Source: Saccharibacillus deserti | Lineage (GTDB): Bacteria > Bacillota > Bacilli > Paenibacillales > Paenibacillaceae | NCBI RefSeq assembly: GCF_013618475.1 | Contig: NZ_JABJVN010000002.1 | Location: 434,001-498,000, forward strand | Length of the DNA: 64,000 nucleotides | Direction of reading: 5' to 3' | Part shown: piece after piece, positions 35,109 to 43,695 of the stretch | How the letters are laid out: every line of letters starts with the position of its first letter | How positions within the stretch are numbered: the first letter of the stretch is position 1 | The notes under the pieces: generated by a model | Seen by the model: only the letters and a program-made list of their open reading frames with translations | Told to the model about the DNA's origin: nothing | The model's database searches: none | Made by a program: the position numbers and the translations under genes

Positions 35109-36532
35109 GGATGGCCGCCTCCTTCGCGATGATGATACCAGTCCCGGAAGCCGTCCCGCTTCTTCGCCGGCTGCGGCAGATCGCGGCTGCCGATCCAGCC
35201 CGAGAGCGGCGCGGGACCGCGGACGATCCGGCCGTGCTTGCTCAGCAGCGCGCTCATCGGATTCGCAAGCCGCAGCGTTCCGGCGAACAAGGCAGGAGAA
35301 GACAGCACTTTTCCGGCCGTCTTCATCTGAATCCGATCGGCGCTTCCTGTCCTTCCCTGGGAGACGATATTCTGTCTGTGCAGGACCAACTGCTGATGCA
35401 GCGGAATCTTCACGGGACAGACATCCGTGCAGGCGCCGCATAGACTTGAAGCGTACGGCAGTTCCTTGTAGTCGTCGTAACCGCCAAGCAGGGGGGTGAT
35501 GACCGCGCCGATCGGGCCCGGATAGATCGAACCGTAGGCATGGCCGCCGATATGCCGGTAGACCGGGCAGACATTCAGACAGGCGCCGCAGCGGATACAC
35601 TGCAGCGCTTCATGGAATTCGCTCGCCAGAATATCCGACCGGCCGTTGTCGACGATCACAAGATGAAACTCCTCGGGACCGTCGGTATCCCCTTCTTCGC
35701 GGGGCCCCATAACGGTGATGTAGCTGGTCAGCTTCTGCCCTACCGCACTGCGGCAGAGCAGATTGTCGAGCACTTCCATTTCTTCGAGTGTCGGCACGAT
35801 CCGCTCCATGCCCATGACCGCGATATGCGTCGGCGGCAGGGCGGCGGTCAGATCTCCGTTGCCTTCGTTGGTCACCAGATTGATCGCTCCCAGGTTGGCG
35901 ACCGCAAAGTTGCAGCCGGTGATTCCGATCTCGGCTTCGAGAAATTTCTCGCGCAGCACGGTCCGGGCGAACCGGGCCAGGTGCTCGGGAGTTTCGTCGC
36001 CTTCATAGTTCAGCTTGGAAGCGAATACGTCGCGAATCTGTTCCCGATTTTTGTGCAGGGCGGGTGCCACGATATGCGAAGGCGGGTCCCAATCGTCTTC
36101 CTGCAAAATATACTCGCCGAGATCGCTCTCGATCACTTCGCATCCGGCTTCCAGCAGGACGCGGTTCATCTCGATTTCTTCGGTGACCATCGATTTCGAT
36201 TTGACGATTTTGCGCGCTTGTTTGCTCTGCGCTACACCGAGGATATATCCGCTCGCTTCTTCTTTTGTCCGTGCAAAAAAGACATGCCCGCCCCGGCGTT
36301 CTACGTTGTCCGCCATCTGCTCCAGATAATAGTCGAGGTTCGCAAGCGTATGCTGGCGAATCTGTTGGCCAAGCTCCCGCCAGGCTTCCCAGTCGCCGAG
36401 CGCCGTGGCTGCCGTCAGTCTGCGCGTCTTGAGACTGTCCTGGGCCGAACCGACCGCCCCGCGCATAAAGGCATCGCCGATTCCGTCCGCGGTGCGAGCG
36501 CCGAATTCCCTGCTGTCCGTTTTCAGACTCAT
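35105..36532 (-). CDS. lutB: Iron-sulfur L-lactate utilisation protein LutB
   Basis: This 475 aa protein has an N-terminal LUD domain and two ferredoxin-like 4Fe-4S motifs, [12 protein letters not shown] and CGACTDVCP, in the C-terminal third. ATG 36532 follows AAAGGAGG; the frame extends to 36694 without support. It passes electrons within the LutABC lactate oxidase. It overlaps both lutA and lutC by 4 bp, so the three proteins are coupled in translation. Confidence 0.95.
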   Translation of the reverse strand: MSLKTDSREFGARTADGIGDAFMRGAVGSAQDSLKTRRLTAATALGDWEAWRELGQQIRQHTLANLDYYLEQMADNVERRGGHVFFARTKEEASGYILGVAQSKQARKIVKSKSMVTEEIEMNRVLLEAGCEVIESDLGEYILQEDDWDPPSHIVAPALHKNREQIRDVFASKLNYEGDETPEHLARFARTVLREKFLEAEIGITGCNFAVANLGAINLVTNEGNGDLTAALPPTHIAVMGMERIVPTLEEMEVLDNLLCRSAVGQKLTSYITVMGPREEGDTDGPEEFHLVIVDNGRSDILASEFHEALQCIRCGACLNVCPVYRHIGGHAYGSIYPGPIGAVITPLLGGYDDYKELPYASSLCGACTDVCPVKIPLHQQLVLHRQNIVSQGRTGSADRIQMKTAGKVLSSPALFAGTLRLANPMSALLSKHGRIVRGPAPLSGWIGSRDLPQPAKKRDGFRDWYHHREGGGHP

Positions 36533-37275
36533 GATGTTGTGCCTCCTTTGACCGGGTCCGCCGCGCAGTTCAGCACTTCGGCGATATGCATGACTTTGAT
36601 CTCCTGTCCGGTTCTCGACAAACGTCCGCCGATATTCATCAAGCATCCCATGTCCGCGCTGATGAGATAGTCGGCGCCGGTATCGACGACGCACGCGCTT
36701 TTCTCGTCGGCCATCTGCTGCGAAATTTCGGGCATTTTGACGGAAAAGGTTCCGCCGAATCCGCAGCAGTTGTCGGCGTTTGCGAGCGGCGCCAGCTCCA
36801 GCCCGCCGACGCGATCGAGCAGCAAAAAAGGCGTTTCCGTTTCCCCGAGCAGCCGGCTCATATGACAGGAGCGATGATAGGCTGCGCGCCCCTGCAGGCG
36901 TGCGCCGACATTGGTAATGCCGAGTACGCGCACGATGAACTGGGTAAATTCGAACGATTTGTTTTTTAGTGCAATCGCTTTCAACTCCCAGGTCGGATCG
37001 CCTTTGAAAATATGGGGATACTCGTGGAACATGGCGACGCAGGAGCCCGAAGGGCCTACGACATAGTCGGACTGTTCGAAAGCGACCATCATATTGATCA
37101 TGGCCTGCTTCGATTCTTCCAGATAACCGCTGTTGTAGGTCGGCTGCCCGCAGCAGACTTGAGAAGCGGGAAAATCCGTTTCGCAGCCCAGACGTTCAAG
37201 GACTTCGACCATCGATCTGCCGACGCCGGGGAACATGAGATCGACCAGGCAGGTCGAGAAGATGCTGACTTTCAT
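36529..37275 (-). CDS. lutA: L-lactate utilisation Fe-S oxidoreductase LutA
   Basis: This 248 aa protein starts at ATG 37275 with GGAGGG 8 bp upstream. It contains the two cysteine-rich CCG domains, VCCGQP and [13 protein letters not shown], that bind an unusual iron-sulfur cluster in heterodisulfide-reductase-type proteins. It is the first gene of lutABC, which replaces Ldh-type enzymes for growth on L-lactate. The gene is divergent from a lactaldehyde dehydrogenase gene, whose product would be lactate. Confidence 0.94.
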   Translation of the reverse strand: MKVSIFSTCLVDLMFPGVGRSMVEVLERLGCETDFPASQVCCGQPTYNSGYLEESKQAMINMMVAFEQSDYVVGPSGSCVAMFHEYPHIFKGDPTWELKAIALKNKSFEFTQFIVRVLGITNVGARLQGRAAYHRSCHMSRLLGETETPFLLLDRVGGLELAPLANADNCCGFGGTFSVKMPEISQQMADEKSACVVDTGADYLISADMGCLMNIGGRLSRTGQEIKVMHIAEVLNCAADPVKGGTTS

Positions 37276-37390
37276 TCGCAATCCCTCCGTTTCCCTTCTA
37301 TTGTACTCTGCCTGACATCGATTGAAAACCACAAGTGGACAAAAAATAAATAAAAAACATCACAAAACCACATTAAAAGTCGTAAAAATG

Positions 37391-37420
37391 TTGACAATAA
37401 AAATTGATAACGTTTACAAT
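37391..37420 (+). promoter_or_regulatory. Promoter with overlapping CcpA cre site upstream of aldA
   Basis: TTGACA (37391-37396) and TACAAT (37415-37420) lie 18 bp apart. TTGATAACGTTTACAA (37404-37419) matches the cre consensus WTGNNARCGNWWWCAW at every position and covers the -10 region, so glucose repression by CcpA is expected. Confidence 0.82.
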
Positions 37421-37468
37421 GCAATAGAAGAAACAGATTTTAATCCCATTTCTGAGGAGGCAGTACCG

Positions 37469-38914
37469 GTGCAAAAACATCAAATGTATATCGACGGGCA
37501 GTTTACGGATGCGGAAAACGGAGAGTGGATGGATGTAACCAACCCGGCGACGGACGAGACGGTCTCGCAGGTGCCCAAAGCGACCCGGGCCGATGTAGCT
37601 CGGGCGATCGACGCGGCGGAAGCGGCACAGACGGCCTGGGAGGAAACGCCGGCCGTGGAACGCGGAGTCTATCTGCACCGGATCGCGGCCGGCATTCGCG
37701 AGCAGGCGGAAGAAATTGCACGGCTGATTTCCGAAGAAGTGGGCAAGACGCTCGAGCTGTCGACGGTGGAGGTCAACTTCACGGCGGATTATATGGATTA
37801 TATGGCGGAATGGGCGCGGCGTTACGAAGGCGAGATCGTTCAGAGCGACCGCGACAACGAGCACATTTTCGTATTCAAAAGAGCGATCGGGGTCACGACC
37901 GGCATTCTGCCGTGGAACTTCCCGTTTTTCCTGATTGCCCGCAAGATGGCACCGGCTCTGATTACGGGCAATACGATTGTGGTCAAACCCAGCGTCGAGT
38001 CCCCGAACAATGCGATCGCTTTTGCGAAAATTGCGGATAAAGCCGGTCTTCCGAAAGGCGTGTTCAATCTGGTGACGGGACGCGGCGGAGAAGTCGGCAG
38101 CGAACTTGCCAGCAACCCGAAGGTGGGTATGGTCAGTCTGACGGGCAGCGTGCCTGCCGGACAGAAAGTCATGGAAGCCGCCGCCGGGAACATTATCAAA
38201 GTCAGCCTGGAGCTTGGCGGCAAAGCGCCGGCAATCGTGCACAAAGACGCGGATCTGGACCTTGCGGTCAAGGCGGTCGTCGATTCGCGGGTCATCAACA
38301 CCGGTCAGGTATGCAACTGCGCCGAGCGCGTCTATGTGCACGAGGAGATCAAGGAAGAGTTTACAAGCCGGCTTGTCGAAGCGATGAAGGCGGTCAAATA
38401 CGGCGATCCTCTGCAGAATAACGAGATCCAGATGGGTCCCCTGATCAACAAGGAAGCGCAGAACTCGGTTCAGGCCAAAGTCGACCGCGCGGTGCAGCAG
38501 GGCGCGAAACTGCTGCTCGGCGGCAAAAAAGTCGAAGGCAAAGGCAGCTTCTACGAGCCGACCGTTATCGGAGATGCGACCAACGATATGGAGATCATTC
38601 AGGAAGAGATTTTCGGACCGGTCATCCCGATCGTATCGTTCAAGACCCTGGACGAAGCGATTGCGCTTGCCAACGACAGCGAATTCGGCCTGACCTCTTC
38701 GCTGTATACGCAGAATCTCAATGTGGCGATGAAAGTGGTCAAACGTCTGAAATACGGAGAGACCTACATCAACCGCGAAAATTTCGAGGCGATGCAGGGC
38801 TTCCATGCCGGCTGGCGCAAATCGGGGATCGGCGGAGCGGACGGCAAGCACGGCCTGAACGAATATCTGCAAACGCAGGTCGTCTATTTGCAGTACGACA
38901 AAGATATTCAATAA
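37469..38914 (+). CDS. aldA: Aldehyde dehydrogenase, lactaldehyde dehydrogenase (AldA)-like
   Basis: This 481 aa enzyme starts at GTG 37469, 9 bp after GAGGAGG; the 49 upstream codons overlap the promoter and are not translated. Family motifs are ILPWNFP, GSVPAGQ, LELGGKAP (catalytic Glu) and NTGQVCNCAERV with nucleophile Cys282, the exact pattern of E. coli AldA. It oxidises L-lactaldehyde (or glycolaldehyde) with NAD to lactate, which the divergent LutABC can turn into pyruvate. The cre site indicates carbon catabolite repression. Exact substrate is inference. Confidence 0.88.
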   Translation: MQKHQMYIDGQFTDAENGEWMDVTNPATDETVSQVPKATRADVARAIDAAEAAQTAWEETPAVERGVYLHRIAAGIREQAEEIARLISEEVGKTLELSTVEVNFTADYMDYMAEWARRYEGEIVQSDRDNEHIFVFKRAIGVTTGILPWNFPFFLIARKMAPALITGNTIVVKPSVESPNNAIAFAKIADKAGLPKGVFNLVTGRGGEVGSELASNPKVGMVSLTGSVPAGQKVMEAAAGNIIKVSLELGGKAPAIVHKDADLDLAVKAVVDSRVINTGQVCNCAERVYVHEEIKEEFTSRLVEAMKAVKYGDPLQNNEIQMGPLINKEAQNSVQAKVDRAVQQGAKLLLGGKKVEGKGSFYEPTVIGDATNDMEIIQEEIFGPVIPIVSFKTLDEAIALANDSEFGLTSSLYTQNLNVAMKVVKRLKYGETYINRENFEAMQGFHAGWRKSGIGGADGKHGLNEYLQTQVVYLQYDKDIQ

Positions 38915-38947
38915 GAACCGGATCACAGACTCGGATATCGGATGCGG

Positions 38948-38981
38948 AGAACCGCCTACAGGCGCGTTCTTCGCTTTTTTT
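38948..38981 (+). terminator. Terminator after aldA
   Basis: AGAAC-GCCT (38948 onward) pairs with AGGCG-GTTCT (ending 38970), followed by a T-rich run from 38975. Confidence 0.75.
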
Positions 38982-39050
38982 GCGTAGTGATAGAGGTCAG
39001 AATATTTCTCTCAAGGACAAGTCCGGTTTTTTCGAATCAAACTACTTTAC

Positions 39051-39098
39051 CTGTCGTAGTAATCGTGATACATTGAAACCAACCCAATACTACGACAG
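39051..39098. promoter_or_regulatory. 11 bp inverted repeat upstream of padR-like gene
   Basis: CTGTCGTAGTA (39051-39061) is the exact complement of TACTACGACAG (39088-39098), with 26 bp between. ACTTTAC and ATGAAGT extend the symmetry outward. The position, about 45-90 bp before the regulator start, suggests an operator, perhaps for the PadR protein itself. Confidence 0.5.
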
Positions 39099-39141
39099 AT
39101 GAAGTAAAATCGATTGAGCGAAATAGTAAGGAGGGAAACCG

Positions 39142-39465
39142 TTGATTAGCAGCGACGTCATCCGGGGATACAACGATACGATGATTTTGTATATGCTGCT
39201 GGAGGGAGAATCGTACGGCTACGAAATCTCGAAAAATATCCGCAGATTGTCGCAAGAAAAGTATGTGATGAAAGAGACGACTCTTTATTCGGCTTTTACG
39301 CGTCTGGAGAAAAACGGTTGTATCTCTTCTTTTCACAAGGACGGAGAAGCGGGCAAGCGGCGTACCTATTACCGGATTACGGAAGAAGGTCGGGCTTATT
39401 ACCGGGAAAAATGCATCGAGTGGCAGCTCACGCAGGAAGTCGTCAATACATTCATAAAGGAGTAG
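39142..39465 (+). CDS. PadR-family transcriptional regulator
   Basis: This 107 aa winged-helix protein starts at TTG 39142 with AAGGAGGG 6 bp upstream. ILYMLLEGESYGYEISKNI and ETTLYSAFTRLEKNGCI followed by KRRTYYRITEEG form the PadR DNA-binding domain. PadR regulators usually repress a neighbouring gene and respond to small molecules or envelope stress. The next gene, a membrane protein with an HAAS prefix, starts 9 bp after its stop, the common PadR/HAAS pair. Confidence 0.93.
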   Translation: MISSDVIRGYNDTMILYMLLEGESYGYEISKNIRRLSQEKYVMKETTLYSAFTRLEKNGCISSFHKDGEAGKRRTYYRITEEGRAYYREKCIEWQLTQEVVNTFIKE

Positions 39466-39473
39466 TGAAGACG

Positions 39474-40448
39474 ATGGACGTATTAAAAGCCTATCTGGAC
39501 AGTTTATTTGCCGCATGGCCGCGCAGCGATCAAGTACTGGCTTTGAAACGCGAGATGCTCGATACGATGGAGGACAAATACGAAGAATTGAAGCGGGACG
39601 GCAAATCGGAGCATGAAGCGATCGGGATCGTCATCTCGGAATTCGGCAGCATCGACGAACTGATGGACGAGTTGGGGATTGTACCTTCCGCTGCAAGCGG
39701 GAATATCCCTGTGCTGACAGAAGAAACGGTACAGGGCTATGAAACGGTCGTCAGACGCTCTTCGCGGCTTCAGGCACTGGGCTGGCTGCTCGTTTTGTTT
39801 GGCGTCGCTGCCATGGTTCTGATTGCGGCATGGAACGAAAACGGCGTATTGGGCGGGATATCGGAAAATACGGGCTATCTGTTGGCGGTGATTGCGGCAT
39901 TTGTGCTGGGGGTGCCCGCGATCGGACTGTTTATCGCAAGCGGAAGCGGCAAAGAAAAGTACCGGGTGCTGGGCGAAGACTTCGAGCTTTCCGCGGGGAC
40001 CCGGGCGAATGTCGAACGGCGCAAGGAGACATTTCGCCCGGTACGCGTCCGTTCGATTGTGACGGCCGCTTGTCTGGGGACAGTGTCGCCGGCAGCGGTA
40101 TTGGTTGCGGCTGTGCGCGGAGAAAGCCAGACCCCGTACGGGGCGGCGGTCATGCTGGCGCTGCTCGGCATCGTCATCTTCCTGTTCGTGTACTCCGGCG
40201 GTATTGAGGCAGGGTACCAGAAGCTGCTTCAACTTGGCGAATATACACCCGAGAAAAAGGAAGAGAACCGGGTGATCGGCCGGATTGCCGCCGTTGTATG
40301 GCCGCTCGCGCTGATCGTCTTCCTGGTCAGCGGATTCGGGTATGAACGCTGGGATGTGAACTGGTTGGTATTTCCCGTTACGGCCGTTTTGTTCGGAGCG
40401 ATCGGCGGCGTGTACGGCATGCGGCACAAACCGAAACAAAAAGCCTAG
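39474..40448 (+). CDS. HAAS-domain (permease prefix domain 1) membrane protein
   Basis: This 324 aa protein starts at ATG 39474 with AAAGGAG 11 bp upstream; the frame's upstream part overlaps the regulator. Residues 1-70 are the helical HAAS domain (KREMLDTMEDKYEELKRDGKSEHEAI). Six hydrophobic segments follow between about 100 and 315. Such proteins sit under PadR control and are thought to sense or pass on signals at the membrane; the biochemical role is unknown. It forms a two-gene operon with padR and ends in a terminator. Confidence 0.85.
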   Translation: MDVLKAYLDSLFAAWPRSDQVLALKREMLDTMEDKYEELKRDGKSEHEAIGIVISEFGSIDELMDELGIVPSAASGNIPVLTEETVQGYETVVRRSSRLQALGWLLVLFGVAAMVLIAAWNENGVLGGISENTGYLLAVIAAFVLGVPAIGLFIASGSGKEKYRVLGEDFELSAGTRANVERRKETFRPVRVRSIVTAACLGTVSPAAVLVAAVRGESQTPYGAAVMLALLGIVIFLFVYSGGIEAGYQKLLQLGEYTPEKKEENRVIGRIAAVVWPLALIVFLVSGFGYERWDVNWLVFPVTAVLFGAIGGVYGMRHKPKQKA

Positions 40449-40517
40449 ACGGAGCGGCGGCTGTGCGATCGGCAGTGGGGGGAGTATTCGGCATCTGAAA
40501 ACCGAGCTCGTTTCTTT

Positions 40518-40548
40518 GCTCTTCGGGTTGACGAAGGGCTATTTTTTT
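40518..40548 (+). terminator. Terminator after the HAAS gene
   Basis: GCTCTTCG (40518-40525) pairs with CGAAGGGC (40532-40539), followed by TATTTTTTT. Confidence 0.75.
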
Positions 40549-40669
40549 GTTAATATTGCTTTAGTGATTAAAAGCCTAAAAGCATAGAAGCGTCTAAGCG
40601 AGAAAGAAGTTATCGTCCAAAGCCAAAAGGGACCCGGTTCCCATTCCCATATCGAAAGGAAGAGATCCC

Positions 40670-41734
40670 ATGATCGCTATTTTATCGAATCAAGCTCCGG
40701 AGGAGCAGCTGCAGGAAGTCATTCGCGTTATCGAGAAAGAAGGCTTGACCGTTCACCTGTCGAGAGGAGCCGACCGTACCGTTGTAGGCCTGATCGGCAA
40801 AGCCGAGCCGAGACTGGCCGAGCATCTGCGTCAGATGAAAGGCGTGGAAGACGTCGTGAAGATTTCCAAGTCGTACAAGCTGGCCAGCCGCGATTTCCAT
40901 CCGGAAGATACGGTCATCCGGATCGGCGACGTCAAGATCGGCGGCGGAGAGCTGGTTGTCATGGGCGGACCGTGCGCGGTCGAATCGCCGGAGCAGATCG
41001 ATGAGATTGCCCGTCTGGTCAAAGCCGCGGGCGGCCAGGTGCTGCGCGGAGGCGCGTTCAAGCCGCGTACCGGCCCTTACAGCTTCCAGGGCGTCGGTGT
41101 GGAAGGTCTGATCATGATGGCCGAAGCGGGCAAGAAGCACGGTCTGCTGACCATTACGGAAGTCATGACGCCGGAGTATGTCGATATCTGCGCGGAATAC
41201 GCGGACATTCTGCAGATCGGCACACGGAATATGCAGAATTTCGATCTGCTGCGCAAGCTGGGAACCTGCGGACGGCCCGTCCTGCTCAAACGCGGTTTCA
41301 GCTCGACCTACGACGAACTGCTCAATGCGGCCGAATACATCCTCGCCGGAGGCAACCCCGACGTGATGCTGTGCGAGCGCGGAATCCGCACGTTCGAACC
41401 GTACACACGCAACACGCTTGATCTGGCGGCGATTCCCGCCTTGCAAAGCCTCAGCCATCTGCCGGTTATTTCCGATCCGAGCCACGGGACCGGCCGCCGC
41501 GAATTGGTGGAACCGATGGCCAAAGCTTCCGTTGCCGCCGGTGCGGACGGCCTGATTATCGAAATGCATACCGATCCCGACAATTCCATGACGGGCGACG
41601 GCGTGCAGTCGCTGTTCCCGGATCAGTTCGCCGGACTGCTCAAAGATTTGGAGCAGCTTTCCCCGATTGTAGGCAAAAGTTTCGCTACGCCGAAGGCCGA
41701 AGCGGAGTCTTTTAAAAATTGGGCGATCGTCTAA
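40670..41734 (+). CDS. aroF: 3-deoxy-7-phosphoheptulonate synthase (type I-beta)
   Basis: This 354 aa enzyme joins PEP and erythrose-4-phosphate to DAHP, the first step of the shikimate pathway. Residues 1-70 form a ferredoxin-like regulatory domain, as in Thermotoga DAHPS; the barrel follows with [29 protein letters not shown] and DPSHGTG. The N-terminal domain suggests feedback control by aromatic amino acids. AAAGGAAGAG precedes the ATG. A terminator follows, so it is single-gene. Confidence 0.94.
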   Translation: MIAILSNQAPEEQLQEVIRVIEKEGLTVHLSRGADRTVVGLIGKAEPRLAEHLRQMKGVEDVVKISKSYKLASRDFHPEDTVIRIGDVKIGGGELVVMGGPCAVESPEQIDEIARLVKAAGGQVLRGGAFKPRTGPYSFQGVGVEGLIMMAEAGKKHGLLTITEVMTPEYVDICAEYADILQIGTRNMQNFDLLRKLGTCGRPVLLKRGFSSTYDELLNAAEYILAGGNPDVMLCERGIRTFEPYTRNTLDLAAIPALQSLSHLPVISDPSHGTGRRELVEPMAKASVAAGADGLIIEMHTDPDNSMTGDGVQSLFPDQFAGLLKDLEQLSPIVGKSFATPKAEAESFKNWAIV

Positions 41735-41792
41735 ATTTTGAACGCCGGCGTTCCTGTAACGCTGCCTGCTTCGCCATCTTGCACAATCGAAC

Positions 41793-41835
41793 AAGCCCGC
41801 GTCGTGCCGCCGTTTGCGGCCGACGTCGGGCTTTG
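41793..41835 (+). terminator. Terminator after aroF
   Basis: AAGCCCGCGTCG (41793-41804) pairs with CGACGTCGGGCTT (41821-41833), followed by TTG. The T tract is short. Confidence 0.65.
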
Positions 41836-41864
41836 TTGATAAGCGGCTTTAAATTTCACGAAAG

Positions 41865-41881
41865 TGTGAGCATAACTCACA
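41865..41881 (+). promoter_or_regulatory. GlnR/TnrA operator upstream of glnA
   Basis: TGTGAGCATAACTCACA fits the consensus TGTNA-N7-TNACA at every position. It lies 29 bp upstream of the glnA -35 box. Confidence 0.85.
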
Positions 41882-41909
41882 TTATCGTAAAAAATACCTA
41901 ACATGAGTC

Positions 41910-41938
41910 TTGACGGCTAAATTGCGTCGTTTTATAAT
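41910..41938 (+). promoter_or_regulatory. Sigma-A promoter of glnA
   Basis: TTGACG (41910-41915) and TATAAT (41933-41938) with 17 bp spacing; transcription would start about 70 bp before the glnA ATG. Confidence 0.88.
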
Positions 41939-42015
41939 GACGACAGCTAAAAAAGAGCATGAACGTTTCATAACGCATATCCGTTCAATGTTCGGAAATT
42001 TGGGGGGAAAGTGAC

Positions 42016-43440
42016 ATGTCGGTACAAAAAGTATTGAAGCTTATTCAAGAGAACAACATCGAGTGGGTTGATTTCCGTTTCGTGGATCTGTCGGGAAAAG
42101 CACATCACATCTCCGTTCCTGCAAGTGCGGTTGAAGAAGAAACGTTTGAAAACGGGGTAGCTTTCGACGGTTCGTCGATTCCGGGCTTCCGCGGTATTGA
42201 AGAATCGGATATGGTCATGATGCCGGATCCCGAATCGGTATACATCGACGCTTTCACCGCTCATCCGACATTGAACATCATGTGCAACATCCATACGCCG
42301 GACGGCGAACGTTACGACCGCGATCCGCGCAATATTGCCGAGAAAGCCGAAGCGTTCCTTCAGGAAAGCGGCGTAGGTTCGGAAGCTTTCTTCGCACCGG
42401 AATCCGAATTCTTTATTTTCGACGACGTCCGCTACCACAGCGGCATGAACAGCTCTTCGTTCCATGTCGATTCGGAAGAAGCGGGCTGGAATACGAACCG
42501 TACGGAAGAAGGGGGCAACCTCGGCTTCAAAGTGCCGGTCAAAGGCGGTTACGTGCCGGTTGCTCCGGTCGACAGCCAGCAGGATATCCGCAGCGAAATG
42601 TGCCGTCTGCTTGAAGAAGCCGGCCTCGTGATCGAACGCCACCACCACGAAGTGGCGACGGCGGGACAAGCGGAGATCAACTTCCGTTTCGATACGCTCA
42701 AGAAAACGGCAGACAACCTGCTCAAATACAAATACATCGTGCACAACACGGCGCGCCAATACGGCAAAACGGCAACGTTTATGCCTAAACCGCTCTTCGG
42801 CGACAACGGCAGCGGCATGCACGTTCACCAATCGATCTTCAAAGACGGCAATCCGCTGTTCTACGAAAAAGGCGGCTATGCCAACCTGAGTGAAATGGCG
42901 CTGCACTACATCGGCGGCCTGCTCTACCATGCGCCTTCGCTGATCGCGCTGACCAACCCGAGCACGAACTCGTTCAAACGTCTGGTTCCGGGTTACGAAG
43001 CGCCGGTTAACCTGGTCTTCTCGAAAGGCAACCGTTCCGCGGCCGTGCGTATTCCAGTAGCCGCTGTAACGCCTAAAGGCTGCCGCGTCGAGTTCCGTAC
43101 ACCGGACTCCACCGCTAATCCGTACCTCGCATTCTCGGCGATGCTGATGGCCGGCCTGGACGGAATCAAGAAAAAGATCAACCCGATCGAGCTCGGTTAC
43201 GGCCCGGCCGACAAAAACCTCTACGACCTGCCGGAAGAAGAAAAATCGCAGATCCGCAGTGTTCCGGCTTCGCTGGAAGAAGCGCTTGATTCGCTCGAAG
43301 CGGACAGCTCGTTCCTGACGGAAGGCGGCGTCTTCTCGGAAGACTTCGTAGCGAATTACATCGCGTTCAAACGCGCCGAAGCCAAACAGGTTGCGATTCG
43401 CGTTCATCCGCACGAATACAGCCTGTACTACGACTGCTAA
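42016..43440 (+). CDS. glnA: Glutamine synthetase, type I, GSI-beta-like
   Basis: This 474 aa enzyme makes glutamine from glutamate, ammonia and ATP. Family motifs include FDGSSIPGF, PESEFFIFDDV, GHE-type RHHHEVATAGQAE and NRSAAVRIP. The segment KTATFMPKPLFGDNGSGMHVH and the C-terminal DKNLYDLPEEE with Tyr403 match enteric and other GSI-beta enzymes, in which that tyrosine is adenylylated; the B. subtilis GSI-alpha enzyme (444 aa) lacks this form. No glnR or glnE is adjacent. Control is by the GlnR/TnrA box upstream. The gene is monocistronic. Confidence 0.95.
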   Translation: MSVQKVLKLIQENNIEWVDFRFVDLSGKAHHISVPASAVEEETFENGVAFDGSSIPGFRGIEESDMVMMPDPESVYIDAFTAHPTLNIMCNIHTPDGERYDRDPRNIAEKAEAFLQESGVGSEAFFAPESEFFIFDDVRYHSGMNSSSFHVDSEEAGWNTNRTEEGGNLGFKVPVKGGYVPVAPVDSQQDIRSEMCRLLEEAGLVIERHHHEVATAGQAEINFRFDTLKKTADNLLKYKYIVHNTARQYGKTATFMPKPLFGDNGSGMHVHQSIFKDGNPLFYEKGGYANLSEMALHYIGGLLYHAPSLIALTNPSTNSFKRLVPGYEAPVNLVFSKGNRSAAVRIPVAAVTPKGCRVEFRTPDSTANPYLAFSAMLMAGLDGIKKKINPIELGYGPADKNLYDLPEEEKSQIRSVPASLEEALDSLEADSSFLTEGGVFSEDFVANYIAFKRAEAKQVAIRVHPHEYSLYYDC

Positions 43441-43483
43441 TCGCTTTTCGGGCGATCACAGAGTCCCCTTTCGCTGTTCGACG

Positions 43484-43524
43484 ACCGGCTTCCGCTTTGT
43501 ATCAGAGCGGAAGCCGGTTTTTTT
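43484..43524 (+). terminator. Terminator after glnA
   Basis: ACCGGCTTCCGCT (43484-43496) pairs with AGCGGAAGCCGGT (43506-43518), followed by seven T residues. Confidence 0.92.
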
Positions 43525-43630
43525 GTTTTGGTCAGGAATACGCTAAATCCGAACATTGTTCGAAAAATGGCGAAAAACGTACAGAATGCGGAATATGCCT
43601 CATCACCGCTTTGTCGCGTCGGGGTTTTAC

Positions 43631-43675
43631 TTGAAGTAATGTTAGATTGCTGTTATGATTAACCCTAAATTAGGG
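43631..43675 (+). promoter_or_regulatory. Sigma-A promoter of serC with start-site palindrome
   Basis: TTGAAG (43631-43636) and TATGAT (43654-43659) are 17 bp apart. The palindrome CCCTAAATTAGGG (43663-43675) covers the likely transcription start and could be an operator. Confidence 0.7.
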
Positions 43676-43695
43676 CTTGAGGGGGCAAACGATTC

